Origin: Sphingomonadales bacterium
Lineage (GTDB): Bacteria; Pseudomonadota; Alphaproteobacteria; Sphingomonadales; Sphingomonadaceae
Assembly: GCA_025362295.1 (NCBI GenBank)
Contig: JANYGX010000002.1
Span: 1-64,000, forward strand
Direction of reading: 5' to 3'
DNA length: 64,000 nt
Below, piece by piece: positions 18,535 to 29,273 of the stretch. Position 1 is the stretch's first letter, and the number at the start of each line of letters is the position of its first letter. Below the pieces are notes generated by a model. It was not told where the DNA came from. It ran no database searches and saw nothing but the letters and a program-made list of their open reading frames with translations. The position numbers and the translations under genes are program-made.

Positions 18535-19679
18535 GCTGGCAACATCAGCGTGGCCACAGCTTGAGCTGCCATGCCTTCCTGTCTGCCGGTGAAGCCAAGC
18601 CCTTCCGTTGTGGTGGCTTTGACGCTCACTTTTGCAACATCAAGTTTTAATATTTCTGCAATACGCGCCCGCATGGCCTCACGATGTGGACCAACCTTAG
18701 GGCGCTCGCAGATGATCGTAACATCTACATGGGTAACAAACCCTCCGGCTTTCGCGACAAGTGCGCTCGCATGATCAAGAAATTTCCATGAAGGCGCCCC
18801 GCGCCACTCAGGATCACCAGGTGGAAAATGCTGGCCTATATCGCCGTTGCATAGGGCACCGAGAAGCGCATCCGTAAGCGCATGAAGACCAACATCAGCA
18901 TCCGAATGACCAAGCAAACCATTGTCATGAGCTATGCATATGCCACACAGCCAGATGTGGTTTGAACTGCCATCAGCGTTGTTGCCAAAACGATGCACAT
19001 CGTAGCCAAAACCGGTACGGGGAACTAGTCTGGTTTGAATCATATTTTCTGCTCTGGCCCAGTCTGCAGTGGTTGTCACTTTGAAATTATCCTCATCACC
19101 CTCGACAAGCGCGACATTAACGCCGTTTGCCATAGCGACAGCGACATCATCGCTATAATTACCCTGCACAGCATGATGGGCTGCACGAATAACCTGATAG
19201 TGAAACCCTTGCGGGGTTTGTACGCGCCAGGCATGCTCGCGTGGTAAATCGCCTGTGATAAAGGTCTCTCCAGTGCGCAATGAATCGACCACGTGCAGGG
19301 CCGGCGTTGCGCCCTGGTGTGTATTCAGACTTTCGATGACACGGTTAATCACTGCGTTCGAAACAAATGGCCGCGCAGCATCGTGAATAAGCACATTTTG
19401 TGTTTGCTCAATCGCATCGAGGCCGCGCAGGACAGACTCCTGCCGTGTCTCACCGCCAGCGATCGGTGATGATAAATTAAGGCCCTCAACTGCCTCATCG
19501 TACAAAGACTGGTGGGCAGGATTGATGACCACACGGACGGCACTGATCTTGGGATGAGCCTGAAAAGCCAATATTGAGCGGCGCAGCATGCTCAACCCTG
19601 CCAACAGCTGGTATTGCTTAGGCAAGCCGCCGAGGCGACGGCCAGAGCCTGCAGCAACAATGAGAGCGGTCGTTGTCAT
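18531..19679 (-). CDS. ispDF: Bifunctional IspD/IspF isoprenoid enzyme
   Basis: Fusion of 2-C-methyl-D-erythritol 4-phosphate cytidylyltransferase and MECDP synthase, two non-consecutive steps of the MEP pathway. The N-terminal domain begins ALIVAAGSGRRLGG (CTP loop) and has HDAARPF. The C-terminal domain, from about residue 225, has GYDVHRFG, LGHSDADV and KATTTEGLGFTGR. The start at 19679 gives an ATGA overlap with the upstream extensin-like gene; a second ATG at 19685 would add two residues. Fused IspDF is common in alphaproteobacteria. Confidence 0.95.
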   Translation of the reverse strand: MTTTALIVAAGSGRRLGGLPKQYQLLAGLSMLRRSILAFQAHPKISAVRVVINPAHQSLYDEAVEGLNLSSPIAGGETRQESVLRGLDAIEQTQNVLIHDAARPFVSNAVINRVIESLNTHQGATPALHVVDSLRTGETFITGDLPREHAWRVQTPQGFHYQVIRAAHHAVQGNYSDDVAVAMANGVNVALVEGDEDNFKVTTTADWARAENMIQTRLVPRTGFGYDVHRFGNNADGSSNHIWLCGICIAHDNGLLGHSDADVGLHALTDALLGALCNGDIGQHFPPGDPEWRGAPSWKFLDHASALVAKAGGFVTHVDVTIICERPKVGPHREAMRARIAEILKLDVAKVSVKATTTEGLGFTGRQEGMAAQAVATLMLPA

Positions 19680-20371
19680 TTGCACAACCTGAACTGTCCC
19701 ATGTCAAAATGCAAATGATCCTCGTGGTGTCCGTCGGACCCCGGCCCCAGCACCACGGAAAACATGCGACAACCGCCTTTGCGTACGGCACGGATGAAGG
19801 CCTGATCGGCGGCAGGCGCTGCACCAATGCCACGAACTGTAATGTGCCTGCCATCGTCCAGCACAAAGCCGGATATGTCTATAGCGTTGGCCGTTGCATG
19901 TTCCGACAGACGTTCTCCTGGAAGGCTATTGCGCGTTCTGCAGGCATAGCTGCCAAAATTCTCTAGGCGGTTGACATGCTGGCCGAAATGCAAATGTGCG
20001 GCGGGGGCCACCACATCGCGCAACCACAAGTGCAATCCAGCGGCCATAGCGCAGCTGGTATCCATGGGCTTGGAAATAGTGATCGTGCTGCTACCACTCA
20101 TAAGCACGCCGCCAAATATACCGCAGCCGGGTGATATGGGATGGTCAGGAACGGGTTTTGTCTGCAAGCCATGTGTTTTTGCCAACGCCGTATAGCATTC
20201 GCCTGGATATTGCCGAAACTGCCTGAGTTCAGGCCAGATGCTATCGTCCATGGGTGCGTTGAGATCAGGGATACTGTACTGTTTTAGTGTCGTATGCTTG
20301 GCAGGATGAACTGTTGTTTCGCTGCAAGACGCTAGCAAGATCATAACGGCAAGTTGATTCAAATGTTTCAT
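19676..20371 (-). CDS. Extensin-like C-terminal domain lipoprotein
   Basis: A 231-residue predicted lipoprotein (LLASCSE lipobox) with the bacterial extensin-like domain. The metal-site patterns SEHATANAIDISGF and GHHEDHLHFDMG are those of VanY/LAS-type peptidases, so it probably trims peptidoglycan peptides in the periplasm. Several further Cys (GECY, GCGIFGG, YACRTR, GGCRMF) suggest disulfides. It leads the minus-strand unit that continues into ispDF by a four-base overlap and is divergent from serC. Confidence 0.85.
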   Translation of the reverse strand: MKHLNQLAVMILLASCSETTVHPAKHTTLKQYSIPDLNAPMDDSIWPELRQFRQYPGECYTALAKTHGLQTKPVPDHPISPGCGIFGGVLMSGSSTITISKPMDTSCAMAAGLHLWLRDVVAPAAHLHFGQHVNRLENFGSYACRTRNSLPGERLSEHATANAIDISGFVLDDGRHITVRGIGAAPAADQAFIRAVRKGGCRMFSVVLGPGSDGHHEDHLHFDMGQFRLCK

Positions 20372-20442
20372 GAGGGTTAGCCATGGTCAAAATTATCCGA
20401 CTTGACAACCTCTGTCGAATTTCGTTTACGCAACTCGGGCCA

Positions 20443-20460
20443 CGCTACCCCAACGTAGCG
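20443..20460 (+). promoter_or_regulatory. Hairpin in the serC leader (candidate serC RNA motif)
   Basis: CGCTAC (20443-20448) and GTAGCG (20455-20460) form a perfect six-pair stem with a CCCAAC loop, ten bases before the GAAAGGAG ribosome site. A TTGACA at 20402-20407 is a plausible -35. A structured leader called the serC motif has been described upstream of serC in alphaproteobacteria; whether this hairpin belongs to it needs a covariance search. Confidence 0.5.
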
Positions 20461-20484
20461 CTTATTCTCTGAAAGGAGAAACTA

Positions 20485-21621
20485 GTGATTGATTCGATTA
20501 TTGCGCGGCCCGTGAGCCGCCCGGCAAACCCCAATTTTTCATCCGGCCCTTGCGCTAAACGTCCTGGTTGGGCTTTGTCAGCTCTTGCTGATGCGTCGCT
20601 TGGGCGGTCACACCGTGCCAAGCCGGGTAAAGCCAAATTAAAAGCAGCCATTGACAAAACGCGTGCCATTTTAAACGTGCCTGAAGATTACCGAATCGGT
20701 ATCGTGCCAGCCTCCGATACGGGTGCTTATGAAATGGCCATGTGGTCCATGCTTGGTGCCCGGCCGGTCACCATGATGGCATGGGAAAGTTTTGGTGCTG
20801 GCTGGGTTACGGATGCGGCAAAACAGCTCAAACTTGCCGATTGTACAGTTATTGAAAGTGCCTACGGTTTACTGCCTGATTTAACAGCTGTTGACGGAAA
20901 TTCTGATATTTGTTTCACTTGGAACGGCACAACATCCGGCGTGCGGGTACCAAATGCAGACTGGATACAATCTGACCGTCAAGGCCTTACGCTTTGCGAT
21001 GCCACATCTGCCGTATTTGCCATGGATTTGCCTTGGGATAAGCTGGATGTTGTGACCTACAGCTGGCAAAAAGTGCTTGGTGGCGAAGGTGGTCACGGAA
21101 TGCTCATTCTTTCCCCACGGGCTGTAGACAGGCTGGAAAATTACAAGCCCGTTTGGCCGCTACCAAAGATTTTCCGGCTGACATCTGGCAGCAAACTCAT
21201 TGAAGGTATTTTTTCTGGTGAAACCATAAACACGCCGTCCATGTTGTGCGTGGAAGATTATATTGACGCACTGGATTGGGCGGCCTCCATTGGTGGGTTG
21301 CCAGCTTTGATCAATCGGTCCGAAGCCAACTCGCACGCTCTGCAAACTTGGGTTGATAAAACGCCGTGGATTGAGAATTTGTCAGCGGTTGAAAACACCC
21401 GTTCCTGCACATCCGTGTGTTTGAAACTGGTAAACACATCAGTTGATCCGAAGGCTTTGGCAAATTTGCTTGAAAAAGAATCGATAGCCTATGATATCGG
21501 GGCGTACCGCGATGCACCGCCGGGCTTGAGAATATGGTGTGGGGCAACAGTGGAAACCACTGATATTGTGGCACTGACAGAGTGGCTCGATTGGGCATAC
21601 GCCAGCCTCTTACGCATTTAA
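20485..21621 (+). CDS. serC: Phosphoserine aminotransferase
   Basis: Makes 3-phosphoserine from 3-phosphohydroxypyruvate and glutamate, the second step of serine synthesis. The 378-residue PLP protein is the longer alphaproteobacterial form, opening with [15 protein letters not shown]. It shows [24 protein letters not shown] (PLP Asp) and [15 protein letters not shown] with the Schiff-base Lys. The start is GTG at 20485, fixed by GAAAGGAGAA just upstream. serA follows after 63 bases. Confidence 0.95.
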   Translation: MIDSIIARPVSRPANPNFSSGPCAKRPGWALSALADASLGRSHRAKPGKAKLKAAIDKTRAILNVPEDYRIGIVPASDTGAYEMAMWSMLGARPVTMMAWESFGAGWVTDAAKQLKLADCTVIESAYGLLPDLTAVDGNSDICFTWNGTTSGVRVPNADWIQSDRQGLTLCDATSAVFAMDLPWDKLDVVTYSWQKVLGGEGGHGMLILSPRAVDRLENYKPVWPLPKIFRLTSGSKLIEGIFSGETINTPSMLCVEDYIDALDWAASIGGLPALINRSEANSHALQTWVDKTPWIENLSAVENTRSCTSVCLKLVNTSVDPKALANLLEKESIAYDIGAYRDAPPGLRIWCGATVETTDIVALTEWLDWAYASLLRI

Positions 21622-21684
21622 TTTCGTTATCCTGGCCATACGCCGGACTGATAAGCGACACTATTAATTTAAAGGAAACACTTC

Positions 21685-23280
21685 ATGCCGACAGTTCTTA
21701 TATCTGATAAAATGTCGCCCAAAGCGGCCGAAATTTTTAAATCGCGCGGTATTACAGTTATTGAAGACTACGAAATTCATAAAGATCGTGAAAAATTTGT
21801 TGCTTTATTGAAAACGGTTGATGGATTGGCCATTCGTTCGGCGACCAAAGTCACCCGGCAAATTCTTGAGGCCGTCGGCAGTGGCGTGCTCAAAGTAATT
21901 GGTCGTGCTGGTATCGGTGTGGATAACGTCGATATTCCAACAGCAACCGCTGCCGGCATTGTTGTGATGAACACACCGTTTGGGAATTCCATAACCACGG
22001 CCGAACATGCGATTGCCCTGATGTTTGCCCTGGCGCGTGAACTCTCGGAGGCCGATACATCGACACAGGCTGGCAAGTGGGAAAAAAACCGCTTCATGGG
22101 TGTGGAGCTCACAAGTAAAACTCTGGGCATTATTGGCTGCGGAAACATCGGATCGATCGTTGCTGACCGAGCTCAGGGTTTGCGTATGAAAGTAATCGGC
22201 TTTGATCCGTTTCTGACACCGGAACACGCCCTGCACCTCGGCATTGAAAAAGTTACTCTGGATGAATTGCTGGCACGGGCTGATTTTATAACGCTTCATA
22301 CACCACTCACCGAAAGTACAAAAAATGTCCTGAGCCGCGAGAATCTTGCTAAAACAAAAAGAGGCGTGCGCATTATCAATTGTGCGCGTGGCGGTCTGAT
22401 CGACGAGGTGGCGCTCAAGGAAATGCTCGAAAGTGGGCATGTGAAAGGGGCGGCACTTGATGTGTTTGTTGAAGAGCCAGCCACAGCTAGTGCCTTGTTT
22501 GGTACGCCAGGGTTTCTTGCCACACCGCATCTTGGCGCATCAACCAGCGAAGCTCAAATCAATGTAGCGCTTCAGGTGGCGGACCAGATGGCAGAATATC
22601 TGACCACCGGGGGCGTGGAAAATGCACTGAACATGCCGTCGCTGACACCGGAAGAAGCGCCGAAACTGAAACCTTATATGGCGCTTGCAGAAGAACTTGG
22701 ACAGCTTGCAGGGCAGCTCACGCCAGCCGATCTGCGTTCTGTTATGGTTGAGTATGAGGGCGCTATCGCGCAGTTGAATACTAAGCCCGTAACAGCCGCT
22801 GTGCTCGCCGGGTTGATGAAATCGCACTCCGACACCGTTAACATGGTCAACGCGCCCTTCATCGCCAAGGACCGAAATATCGATGTGTCTGATGTGCGTC
22901 ATGACAGGGAAAGTGACTATCACACGCTGGTGCGCCTGACTGTTAAAACCAGTGAGGGCGAACGTTCGGTGGCCGGCACATTGTTTGCTAATGCACAACC
23001 GCGTCTGGTTGAATTGTTCGGTATCAAGGTAGAAGCTGATTTATCAGGGCCAATGCTTTTTGTTGTGAACGAAGACAAACCAGGCTTTATCGGGCGGGTT
23101 GGAACAGTGTTGGGTGAGGCGAATGTCAACATCGGTACGTTCCATCTGGGAAGACGTGCGGCGGGTGGTGAGGCTGTATTGCTGCTGTCGGTTGACACAG
23201 CTGTGTGTTCTGAAGTGCTGGCGAAGGTTGCTGCTGTGCCAGGTGTAAAACAGGTTAAAGCGCTAACATTCGCATATTGA
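21685..23280 (+). CDS. serA: D-3-phosphoglycerate dehydrogenase
   Basis: Oxidises 3-phosphoglycerate with NAD in the first step of serine synthesis. At 531 residues it is the long type with an extra ASB domain and a C-terminal ACT domain. Visible are the catalytic Arg region VIGRAGIGVDNVD, the Rossmann loop GIIGCGNIGS, NCARGGLIDE and the His of TPHLGASTSEAQ. The ACT part (PGFIGRVGTVLGEANVNIGT) may sense serine. AAAGGAAAC lies before the ATG. hisZ starts 9 bases after the stop. Confidence 0.96.
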   Translation: MPTVLISDKMSPKAAEIFKSRGITVIEDYEIHKDREKFVALLKTVDGLAIRSATKVTRQILEAVGSGVLKVIGRAGIGVDNVDIPTATAAGIVVMNTPFGNSITTAEHAIALMFALARELSEADTSTQAGKWEKNRFMGVELTSKTLGIIGCGNIGSIVADRAQGLRMKVIGFDPFLTPEHALHLGIEKVTLDELLARADFITLHTPLTESTKNVLSRENLAKTKRGVRIINCARGGLIDEVALKEMLESGHVKGAALDVFVEEPATASALFGTPGFLATPHLGASTSEAQINVALQVADQMAEYLTTGGVENALNMPSLTPEEAPKLKPYMALAEELGQLAGQLTPADLRSVMVEYEGAIAQLNTKPVTAAVLAGLMKSHSDTVNMVNAPFIAKDRNIDVSDVRHDRESDYHTLVRLTVKTSEGERSVAGTLFANAQPRLVELFGIKVEADLSGPMLFVVNEDKPGFIGRVGTVLGEANVNIGTFHLGRRAAGGEAVLLLSVDTAVCSEVLAKVAAVPGVKQVKALTFAY

Positions 23281-23289
23281 GATAGTTTG

Positions 23290-24441
23290 ATGACCAATCG
23301 TTTCAGCCTGCTACCGGAAGGCCTTCGTGATACACTGCCACCACTGGCAGACGCTGAAGCGCGCGTGCTGCGCACTCTTATCGATCATCTGGCATGTCAT
23401 GGCTATGAGCGCGTTAACCCTCCACTTGCAGAGTTTGAGCACAGCCTGGATGGCCCGGTTTCCGGTGCGCATGTGCCTGACCATTTTCGCTTTATGGATC
23501 CGGTGTCGGGTCGCACCCTTGCTGTACGGTCAGATATCACCGGACAAGTGGCGCGTATCGCGTCATCTCGGCTGGCGCATTGGGCAAGACCGTTGCGCCT
23601 GTCCTATTCAGGGTCTGTCTTGCGGGTCAAAGGCACGCAGTTTAACGCTGACCGGCAATTTATGCAGGTTGGTGCAGAGTTAATTGGTAGCGATGCACCC
23701 AATGCGATCGCAGAAGTTATCAGCGTTGCCGTTAACGCCCTGAAAGCTGCCGGATTGACAGGGCTGAGAGTGGATATAACGCTGCCTGATTTTCTTGAAA
23801 ACTTGCTGAAATCAAACGGTATTGAAGGTAAAGTTGCTGATTCTATTCGTGACAGTTTCGATGCCAAAGACTCCGCAGGGCTTGCCAGCTTGCACTTGCC
23901 AGATGTTTTTAATTCTATTCTGTCCGTTGTCGGATCTGCGAGAAAAGCTATCAGGCAGTTGCAAAATCTCTCTCTGCCAGAGGCTTGCGAACATTCTGTT
24001 GCAATAACCAACGGACTTATCGATATTCTTGAATCACATCTTTCTGATATTGATTTGTCACTGGACCCCTGTGAACGGCGTGGTTTTGAATATCAGACCA
24101 CAATCGGGTTTTCAATATTTGCAAAATCAGTGCGCGGTGAAGTTGGTCGCGGCGGCACATATGTCATTCATGGCAGTTCTGGCACATCAGAAATTGCCGT
24201 TGGCTTCTCGCTCTATGTCAATGGCCTCATAGAAGCTGGGCATGGCCTCCAGCATCCAAAACGTTTGCTTGTGCCGGCACATCTTGCCGAGGATATTATG
24301 AGTGGTTTGCACAACCAAGGCTGGGTGACGGTTTCTGATCTGGGGGCTCAAAGTCAGTCAGAAACCGCCATATCCCAGCGTTGCGATCACATTTGGTGCG
24401 ATGGAACAATACGCACGTGCAAAGATTACTTCGGCGCTTGA
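23290..24441 (+). CDS. hisZ: ATP phosphoribosyltransferase regulatory subunit
   Basis: A 383-residue HisRS-like protein without tRNA-synthetase function. It partners short-form HisG in the first step of histidine synthesis. The class II aminoacyl-tRNA synthetase core is seen in LLPEGLRDTLPP, DPVSGRTLAVRSDITGQVAR (motif 2 region), RVKGTQFNADRQFMQVGAEL and GRGGTYVIHGSSG. Lacking the HisRS C-terminal anticodon domain, it fits HisZ. The ATG at 23290 is chosen over the adjacent TTG. A serA-hisZ-purA order is common in alphaproteobacteria. The 3' end overlaps a convergent gene by 16 bases. Confidence 0.88.
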   Translation: MTNRFSLLPEGLRDTLPPLADAEARVLRTLIDHLACHGYERVNPPLAEFEHSLDGPVSGAHVPDHFRFMDPVSGRTLAVRSDITGQVARIASSRLAHWARPLRLSYSGSVLRVKGTQFNADRQFMQVGAELIGSDAPNAIAEVISVAVNALKAAGLTGLRVDITLPDFLENLLKSNGIEGKVADSIRDSFDAKDSAGLASLHLPDVFNSILSVVGSARKAIRQLQNLSLPEACEHSVAITNGLIDILESHLSDIDLSLDPCERRGFEYQTTIGFSIFAKSVRGEVGRGGTYVIHGSSGTSEIAVGFSLYVNGLIEAGHGLQHPKRLLVPAHLAEDIMSGLHNQGWVTVSDLGAQSQSETAISQRCDHIWCDGTIRTCKDYFGA

Positions 24442-24818
24442 GGGTTTGGCGCCCCTTGTGTAGGGGTGGTTGTGGTTTGTGACGGGGTTGAGCTTACCGG
24501 AGGGTTTTTATGTGGGTGCGCAGCGGCTTCTTTGTCACGCGCAGCTTCGCGCTTCCTGTCGCGCTCTTGTGTGTCAACCGTGTTGCGGCTGGCTAATGCA
24601 GTTTTGCAACCATCGCTAAGTTCAGTTTCGTGGGCCTTATAGCAAGCGCCGGCTCTGCTAACGCCTTTGACCTTAGGCGTATTTGTACAAAACTTTTTAA
24701 AGTCAGCTTTGCATTGCTCATGAACTCTAACGTCATCACTGTCACGGGTAACCGCAGCGAAAACGGGCGCGGACATGAATGTCAGAGTGGTTGCAGCGAT
24801 TATCAAATGGTTGATCAT
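24426..24818 (-). CDS. Small secreted Cys-containing protein
   Basis: A 130-residue protein with a clear signal peptide ending at PVFAA. The mature region has four spaced cysteines (HEQCKADFKKFC, GACYKAHETELSDGC), a pattern like the cysteine-rich GLG1-type repeat found in small periplasmic proteins. A charged Arg/Lys/Glu helix and a Pro/Thr-rich C-terminal tail follow. AGGAAAAACCAC precedes the ATG. It converges on hisZ with a 16-base overlap. Function unknown. Confidence 0.7.
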   Translation of the reverse strand: MINHLIIAATTLTFMSAPVFAAVTRDSDDVRVHEQCKADFKKFCTNTPKVKGVSRAGACYKAHETELSDGCKTALASRNTVDTQERDRKREAARDKEAAAHPHKNPPVSSTPSQTTTTPTQGAPNPQAPK

Positions 24819-25004
24819 GTGGTTTTTCCTGATTGTTAAGTGTGCATTGTATTACTCATACAGGTTAGGTCGTTTAAGTTGAATGCAGGATGAATATACC
24901 CTTCACGCGGTGGTCATGCAACAAAGTCTGGACGCACTGCAAACACAGCTTTAGAAACAGATAAGAGTATTAAATAACAATCTTTTCAGGAATATTCGAC
25001 AAAT

Positions 25005-26294
25005 ATGGCAAATGTGGTGGTGGTTGGTGTCCAATGGGGCGATGAGGGCAAAGGCAAAATAGTGGACTGGTTGAGTGAACGTGCCGACGTTGTGGCACGC
25101 TTCAACGGTGGACATAATGCTGGCCATACGCTTGTCATCGGTGATCAGGTGTACAAACTCGCATTGCTGCCATCGGGTATCGTGCGTGGCACACTCAGCG
25201 TCATTGGCAACGGTGTTGTTCTGGACCCGTGGCATCTCAAGTCTGAAATTGAAAAAGTATCTGCGCAAGGCATAACGATTACGCCAGATAATTTGCAGGT
25301 GTCGGAACTTTGCCCACTTATTCTACCGCTGCACCGCGATCTTGATGCGTTGCGTGAAGATGCGTCAGGTGCAGGCAAGATTGGCACAACGCGGCGCGGC
25401 ATTGGTCCTGCGTATGAGGATAAAGTCGGCCGTCGGGCACTGCGTGTTTGTGATCTTGCAGATATTGATGCCGCCAGTGGCCAGATTGATCGCTTGCTGG
25501 CGCATCACAACGCTTTGCGTGTTGGTTTTGGTCAGCCACCAATAAACAGGGCAGCACTTGTTGCGGAGCTGAAAGCAATAGCCAGCTTCATCACGCCCTA
25601 TGCAACATCGGTGTGGCGCACACTGGCGGACGCTAAAAAACGCGGCAAGCGTATTTTGTTTGAGGGCGCGCAAGGCATTCTGCTTGACGTTGATATGGGG
25701 ACGTTTCCGTTTGTGACATCATCACAAACCCTTGCAGCGCAGGCTGCCACGGGCACCGGCGTTGGCCCGGGGGCACTTGGGTATGTTCTGGGCATTTGCA
25801 AAGCCTACACCACACGCGTCGGTGGCGGCCCTTTTCCCAGTGAATTGTTTGATGATGTCGGCCGACACATTGGCGAGGTCGGCAAAGAGGTTGGTGTGAA
25901 CACCGGGCGTGCGCGCCGCTGCGGCTGGTTCGACGCCGTGTTGGTTAATCAAACAGTGACAACATCAGGTGTCACCGGCATAGCCTTCACCAAGCTTGAT
26001 GTGCTTGACGGGCTGGATGAACTTAAAATTTGCACCGGTTACAAATTGCATGGCAAGCTGATAGATTATTTTCCGCCACGCGCGGCTGACCAAGCAGCCG
26101 TTGAGCCGGTTTACGAGGTGCACGAGGGCTGGAAATCCACCACGGCAGGTGCACGCTCTTGGGCAGATTTACCGGCTAAGGCGATCAAATACGTCAAGCG
26201 GGTAGAAGAGTTGATTGGTTGTCCGGTGGCACTGCTTTCTACATCACCGCAACGGGACGATACGATATTGGTGCAGGATCCGTTTGCAGATTAA
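25005..26294 (+). CDS. purA: Adenylosuccinate synthetase
   Basis: GTP-dependent condensation of IMP and aspartate, the committed step to AMP, following from the IMP made by PurH. The 429-residue protein has the phosphate loop [45 protein letters not shown] and the base-binding [12 protein letters not shown]. The upstream 186 bases back onto a secreted-protein gene and probably hold the promoter. Confidence 0.97.
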   Translation: MANVVVVGVQWGDEGKGKIVDWLSERADVVARFNGGHNAGHTLVIGDQVYKLALLPSGIVRGTLSVIGNGVVLDPWHLKSEIEKVSAQGITITPDNLQVSELCPLILPLHRDLDALREDASGAGKIGTTRRGIGPAYEDKVGRRALRVCDLADIDAASGQIDRLLAHHNALRVGFGQPPINRAALVAELKAIASFITPYATSVWRTLADAKKRGKRILFEGAQGILLDVDMGTFPFVTSSQTLAAQAATGTGVGPGALGYVLGICKAYTTRVGGGPFPSELFDDVGRHIGEVGKEVGVNTGRARRCGWFDAVLVNQTVTTSGVTGIAFTKLDVLDGLDELKICTGYKLHGKLIDYFPPRAADQAAVEPVYEVHEGWKSTTAGARSWADLPAKAIKYVKRVEELIGCPVALLSTSPQRDDTILVQDPFAD

Positions 26295-26326
26295 AGTGTC
26301 CCGTATAATTAGGTATGTGAATTTTT

Positions 26327-26443
26327 ATGTTTACAGGTGAAGATTTTATAAAAACTATGGGGCGTGCCGTCCAGGAAGCACAGCAGGGTATGTTCGATCA
26401 TAGTTTGCCGACACTAAAATTACCTCTACACTGGAATACATAA
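26327..26443 (+). CDS. Possible 38-residue small protein upstream of valS
   Basis: ATG at 26327 opens 38 codons ([20 protein letters not shown]...) and stops one base before the valS ATG. The N-terminal 20 residues suggest an amphipathic helix. There is no strong ribosome site, so the frame could be a translated leader, a real small protein or chance. In Caulobacter the gene next to valS is popZ; this frame shows no PopZ motif. Confidence 0.35.
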   Translation: MFTGEDFIKTMGRAVQEAQQGMFDHSLPTLKLPLHWNT

Positions 26444-26444
26444 T

Positions 26445-29099
26445 ATGACCCTCGATAAAACCTACGATCCGGCAGCGATCGAAAGCAAATGGTATGCGCA
26501 TTGGGAGGCCAGTGGTGCTTTCAAGCCACGCATGGATAATGCCAAGCCAAATTATGTGATCATGATTCCGCCACCAAATGTTACCGGCTCATTGCATATG
26601 GGCCATGCGCTCAACAACACGCTGCAAGATATTCTGGTGCGCGTGCAGCGTATGAAAGGCTACAACGTGCTGTGGCAACCGGGCACCGATCACGCTGGGA
26701 TTGCCACACAGATGGTTGTGGAGCGACAGCTGGCTGAAAAACAAGAGAGCCGCACACAGATGGGCCGCGACGCCTTCATTGAAAAAATCTGGCAGTGGAA
26801 AGCGAAATCTGGCGGTACGATTGCCAGTCAGCTGCGTCGGCTCGGCGCAAGCTCTGACTGGAGCCGCGAACGCTTCACTATGGATGAGGGATTGTCAAAA
26901 GCCGTGACGAAGGTTTTCGTTGATCTTTATAATAAAAAATTGATCTATCGTGACAAGCGGCTGGTGAACTGGGATCCGAAACTGGAAACCGCTGTCAGTG
27001 ATCTTGAAGTTGAAAATCGCGAAGTGAATGGCAAATTCTGGCATTTCGCCTACCCATTGGCGGATGGCTCGGGCGAGATTTGTATTGCCACCACACGGCC
27101 GGAAACCATGCTGGGGGATGGTGCCGTGGCGGTGCATCCATCTGATGCACGCTATGCACATTTGGTGGGCAAGATGGTGCGCTTGCCGCTGGCAGATCGG
27201 CTGATTCCGATTATTGCCGACGAATATCCCGATCCTGAAAAAGGCTCTGGTGCTGTTAAAATAACAGGCGCGCATGACTTCAACGATTTTGAGGTTGCCA
27301 AGCGGCATAATATTCTGTTCTTTCCATTGATGGATGCACAAGCGCGCATGGCAGGTGACTGGGTGCCGGAGAAATATCGTGGACTTGATCGGTTTGAAGC
27401 GCGCAAACAGATTGTGGCTGACATTGATGCACTGGGCTTGTTGCGCAAGGTTGAAGATAAGGTGATCATGCAGCCGTTTGGTGATCGTTCCGGCGTGGTC
27501 ATCGAGCCGTTCCTGACAGATCAATGGTATGTAGATGCGAAAACATTGGCGGCACCCGCCATTGCCGCTGTGAAAAACGGCAATACTAAATTTGTACCTG
27601 CGAATTGGGATAAAACATATTTCAACTGGCTCAACGATATTCAGCCGTGGTGTGTGTCGCGGCAATTGTGGTGGGGACATCAAATCCCGGCATGGTACGA
27701 TGAGACTGGTAAAATCTATGTGGCTGAAACGGAAAACGATGCACAGGTGCAAGCAGGGGAGGGCGTGAAAATAACCCGCGATCCTGATGTGCTCGATACG
27801 TGGTTTTCATCTGCCCTGTGGCCGTTTGGTACACTGGGCTGGCCAGAAAAAACCGATGTGCTGCAACGTTTTTACCCTAATACTAAAAATAATACGCAAG
27901 CTGTGCTGGTCACAGGTTTTGACATCATTTTCTTCTGGGTGGCGCGGATGCTGATGCAGGGCATCGAATTCATGGGTGCAGTGCCGTTTCAGACGGTTTA
28001 TATTCACGGTCTCGTGCGCGATGAAAAAGGTGCCAAAATGTCCAAGTCGAAGGGCAATGTGGTTGATCCATTGACGCTTATCGACACATACGGTGCTGAT
28101 GCCTTGCGGTTTTTTATGGCCGCAATGGAAAGCCAGGGCCGTGATATCAAAATGTCTGACAGCCGCGTGCAGGGCTATCGTAACTTTGCCACCAAATTGT
28201 GGAACGCCAGCCGCTTTTGTGAAATGAATGGCATCGTGGGTTCGACCTCCGTGGCCCCACCAGCAGCCAGCCTTATCATCAACCGCTGGATTATCGGCGA
28301 GGTTTCTAAAACCGTTGCATCACTTGATGCAGCACTGGCGAGCTACCGCTTTGATGAAAGCGCATCTGCTATTTACCGGTTTGTGTACGATAGTTTTTGC
28401 GACTGGTATGTAGAACTTACCAAACCTATTTTGCAGGATGAAGCCTCACCCGCAGCGCATAAAATCGAGACCCGCGCTGTTGCTGGCTGGGCACTTGATC
28501 AGATTTTCGTCATGCTGCACCCGTTTATGCCGTTCATTACTGAAGAACTGTGGCACGCAACAGGATCGCGGGCGTATGATCTGATCAACGCGGCGTGGCC
28601 GTGTGTGCCGCAATCTGCATTTGATACCAATGCCAGTCATGAAATTGATTGGCTCATCAATGTCATCACATCGATACGCTCAGCGCGCACGGAACTTAAT
28701 GTGCCAGCCTCTGCACTTGTGCCGTGCCATGTCAGCGGTGCCAGTGCTGAAACGCTGTGGCGGTTAAAAGCACATGAGCCAGCACTCAAACGCTATGCCC
28801 GGTTGGCCAGCATCACAACCGAAGTGTGTGATACCACAGGTGCCATTCAGGTGGTGTCCGGTGAAGCCACCTATTTGCTGCCAATCGCTGGTGTTATCGA
28901 TCTTGAAGCAGAGCGTAGTCGCCTGGGCAAAGCCATCGAGAAAGCGACCAAGGAATCCGGCAGCATACAAGCTCGCCTTGGTAACGAGGCCTTTATTGCC
29001 AAAGCCAAACCTGAAGTGATCGAAGAAAACCGTGCCAACGTAGAAGAGTTACACAGGCAAATTATGAAGCTATCGGCAGCCTTGAAAGTGCTGGGATAG
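26445..29099 (+). CDS. valS: Valyl-tRNA synthetase
   Basis: Charges tRNA-Val and edits mischarged threonine. The 884-residue class Ia synthetase has the HIGH-type motif in [14 protein letters not shown], the editing domain ([18 protein letters not shown]), [12 protein letters not shown], the anticodon-binding helical domain and a C-terminal coiled coil ([18 protein letters not shown]). Length and domains are complete. Confidence 0.97.
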   Translation: MTLDKTYDPAAIESKWYAHWEASGAFKPRMDNAKPNYVIMIPPPNVTGSLHMGHALNNTLQDILVRVQRMKGYNVLWQPGTDHAGIATQMVVERQLAEKQESRTQMGRDAFIEKIWQWKAKSGGTIASQLRRLGASSDWSRERFTMDEGLSKAVTKVFVDLYNKKLIYRDKRLVNWDPKLETAVSDLEVENREVNGKFWHFAYPLADGSGEICIATTRPETMLGDGAVAVHPSDARYAHLVGKMVRLPLADRLIPIIADEYPDPEKGSGAVKITGAHDFNDFEVAKRHNILFFPLMDAQARMAGDWVPEKYRGLDRFEARKQIVADIDALGLLRKVEDKVIMQPFGDRSGVVIEPFLTDQWYVDAKTLAAPAIAAVKNGNTKFVPANWDKTYFNWLNDIQPWCVSRQLWWGHQIPAWYDETGKIYVAETENDAQVQAGEGVKITRDPDVLDTWFSSALWPFGTLGWPEKTDVLQRFYPNTKNNTQAVLVTGFDIIFFWVARMLMQGIEFMGAVPFQTVYIHGLVRDEKGAKMSKSKGNVVDPLTLIDTYGADALRFFMAAMESQGRDIKMSDSRVQGYRNFATKLWNASRFCEMNGIVGSTSVAPPAASLIINRWIIGEVSKTVASLDAALASYRFDESASAIYRFVYDSFCDWYVELTKPILQDEASPAAHKIETRAVAGWALDQIFVMLHPFMPFITEELWHATGSRAYDLINAAWPCVPQSAFDTNASHEIDWLINVITSIRSARTELNVPASALVPCHVSGASAETLWRLKAHEPALKRYARLASITTEVCDTTGAIQVVSGEATYLLPIAGVIDLEAERSRLGKAIEKATKESGSIQARLGNEAFIAKAKPEVIEENRANVEELHRQIMKLSAALKVLG

Positions 29100-29273
29100 T
29101 GAACATTATGATTCAACGCACATAAAACAAGGCGCTGTCGAGCACACCGCCTTCACGTACAGTTGAGGCGCGCTGAAACGCCCAAGTGACACAGGATTGT
29201 AATAATTCCGGGGTTGTCAGACGGGCAAAAGTCAATCACTGTTGTCATCAGGCAGCCAATGGTGAGGGATGAT

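Noticed and set aside
24883-24954. 23-codon frame upstream of purA
   Set aside because: Too short, with no supporting signal; more likely promoter or leader sequence.
26895-27752. 285-codon minus-strand frame inside valS
   Set aside because: Antisense shadow of a conserved synthetase; no family features.
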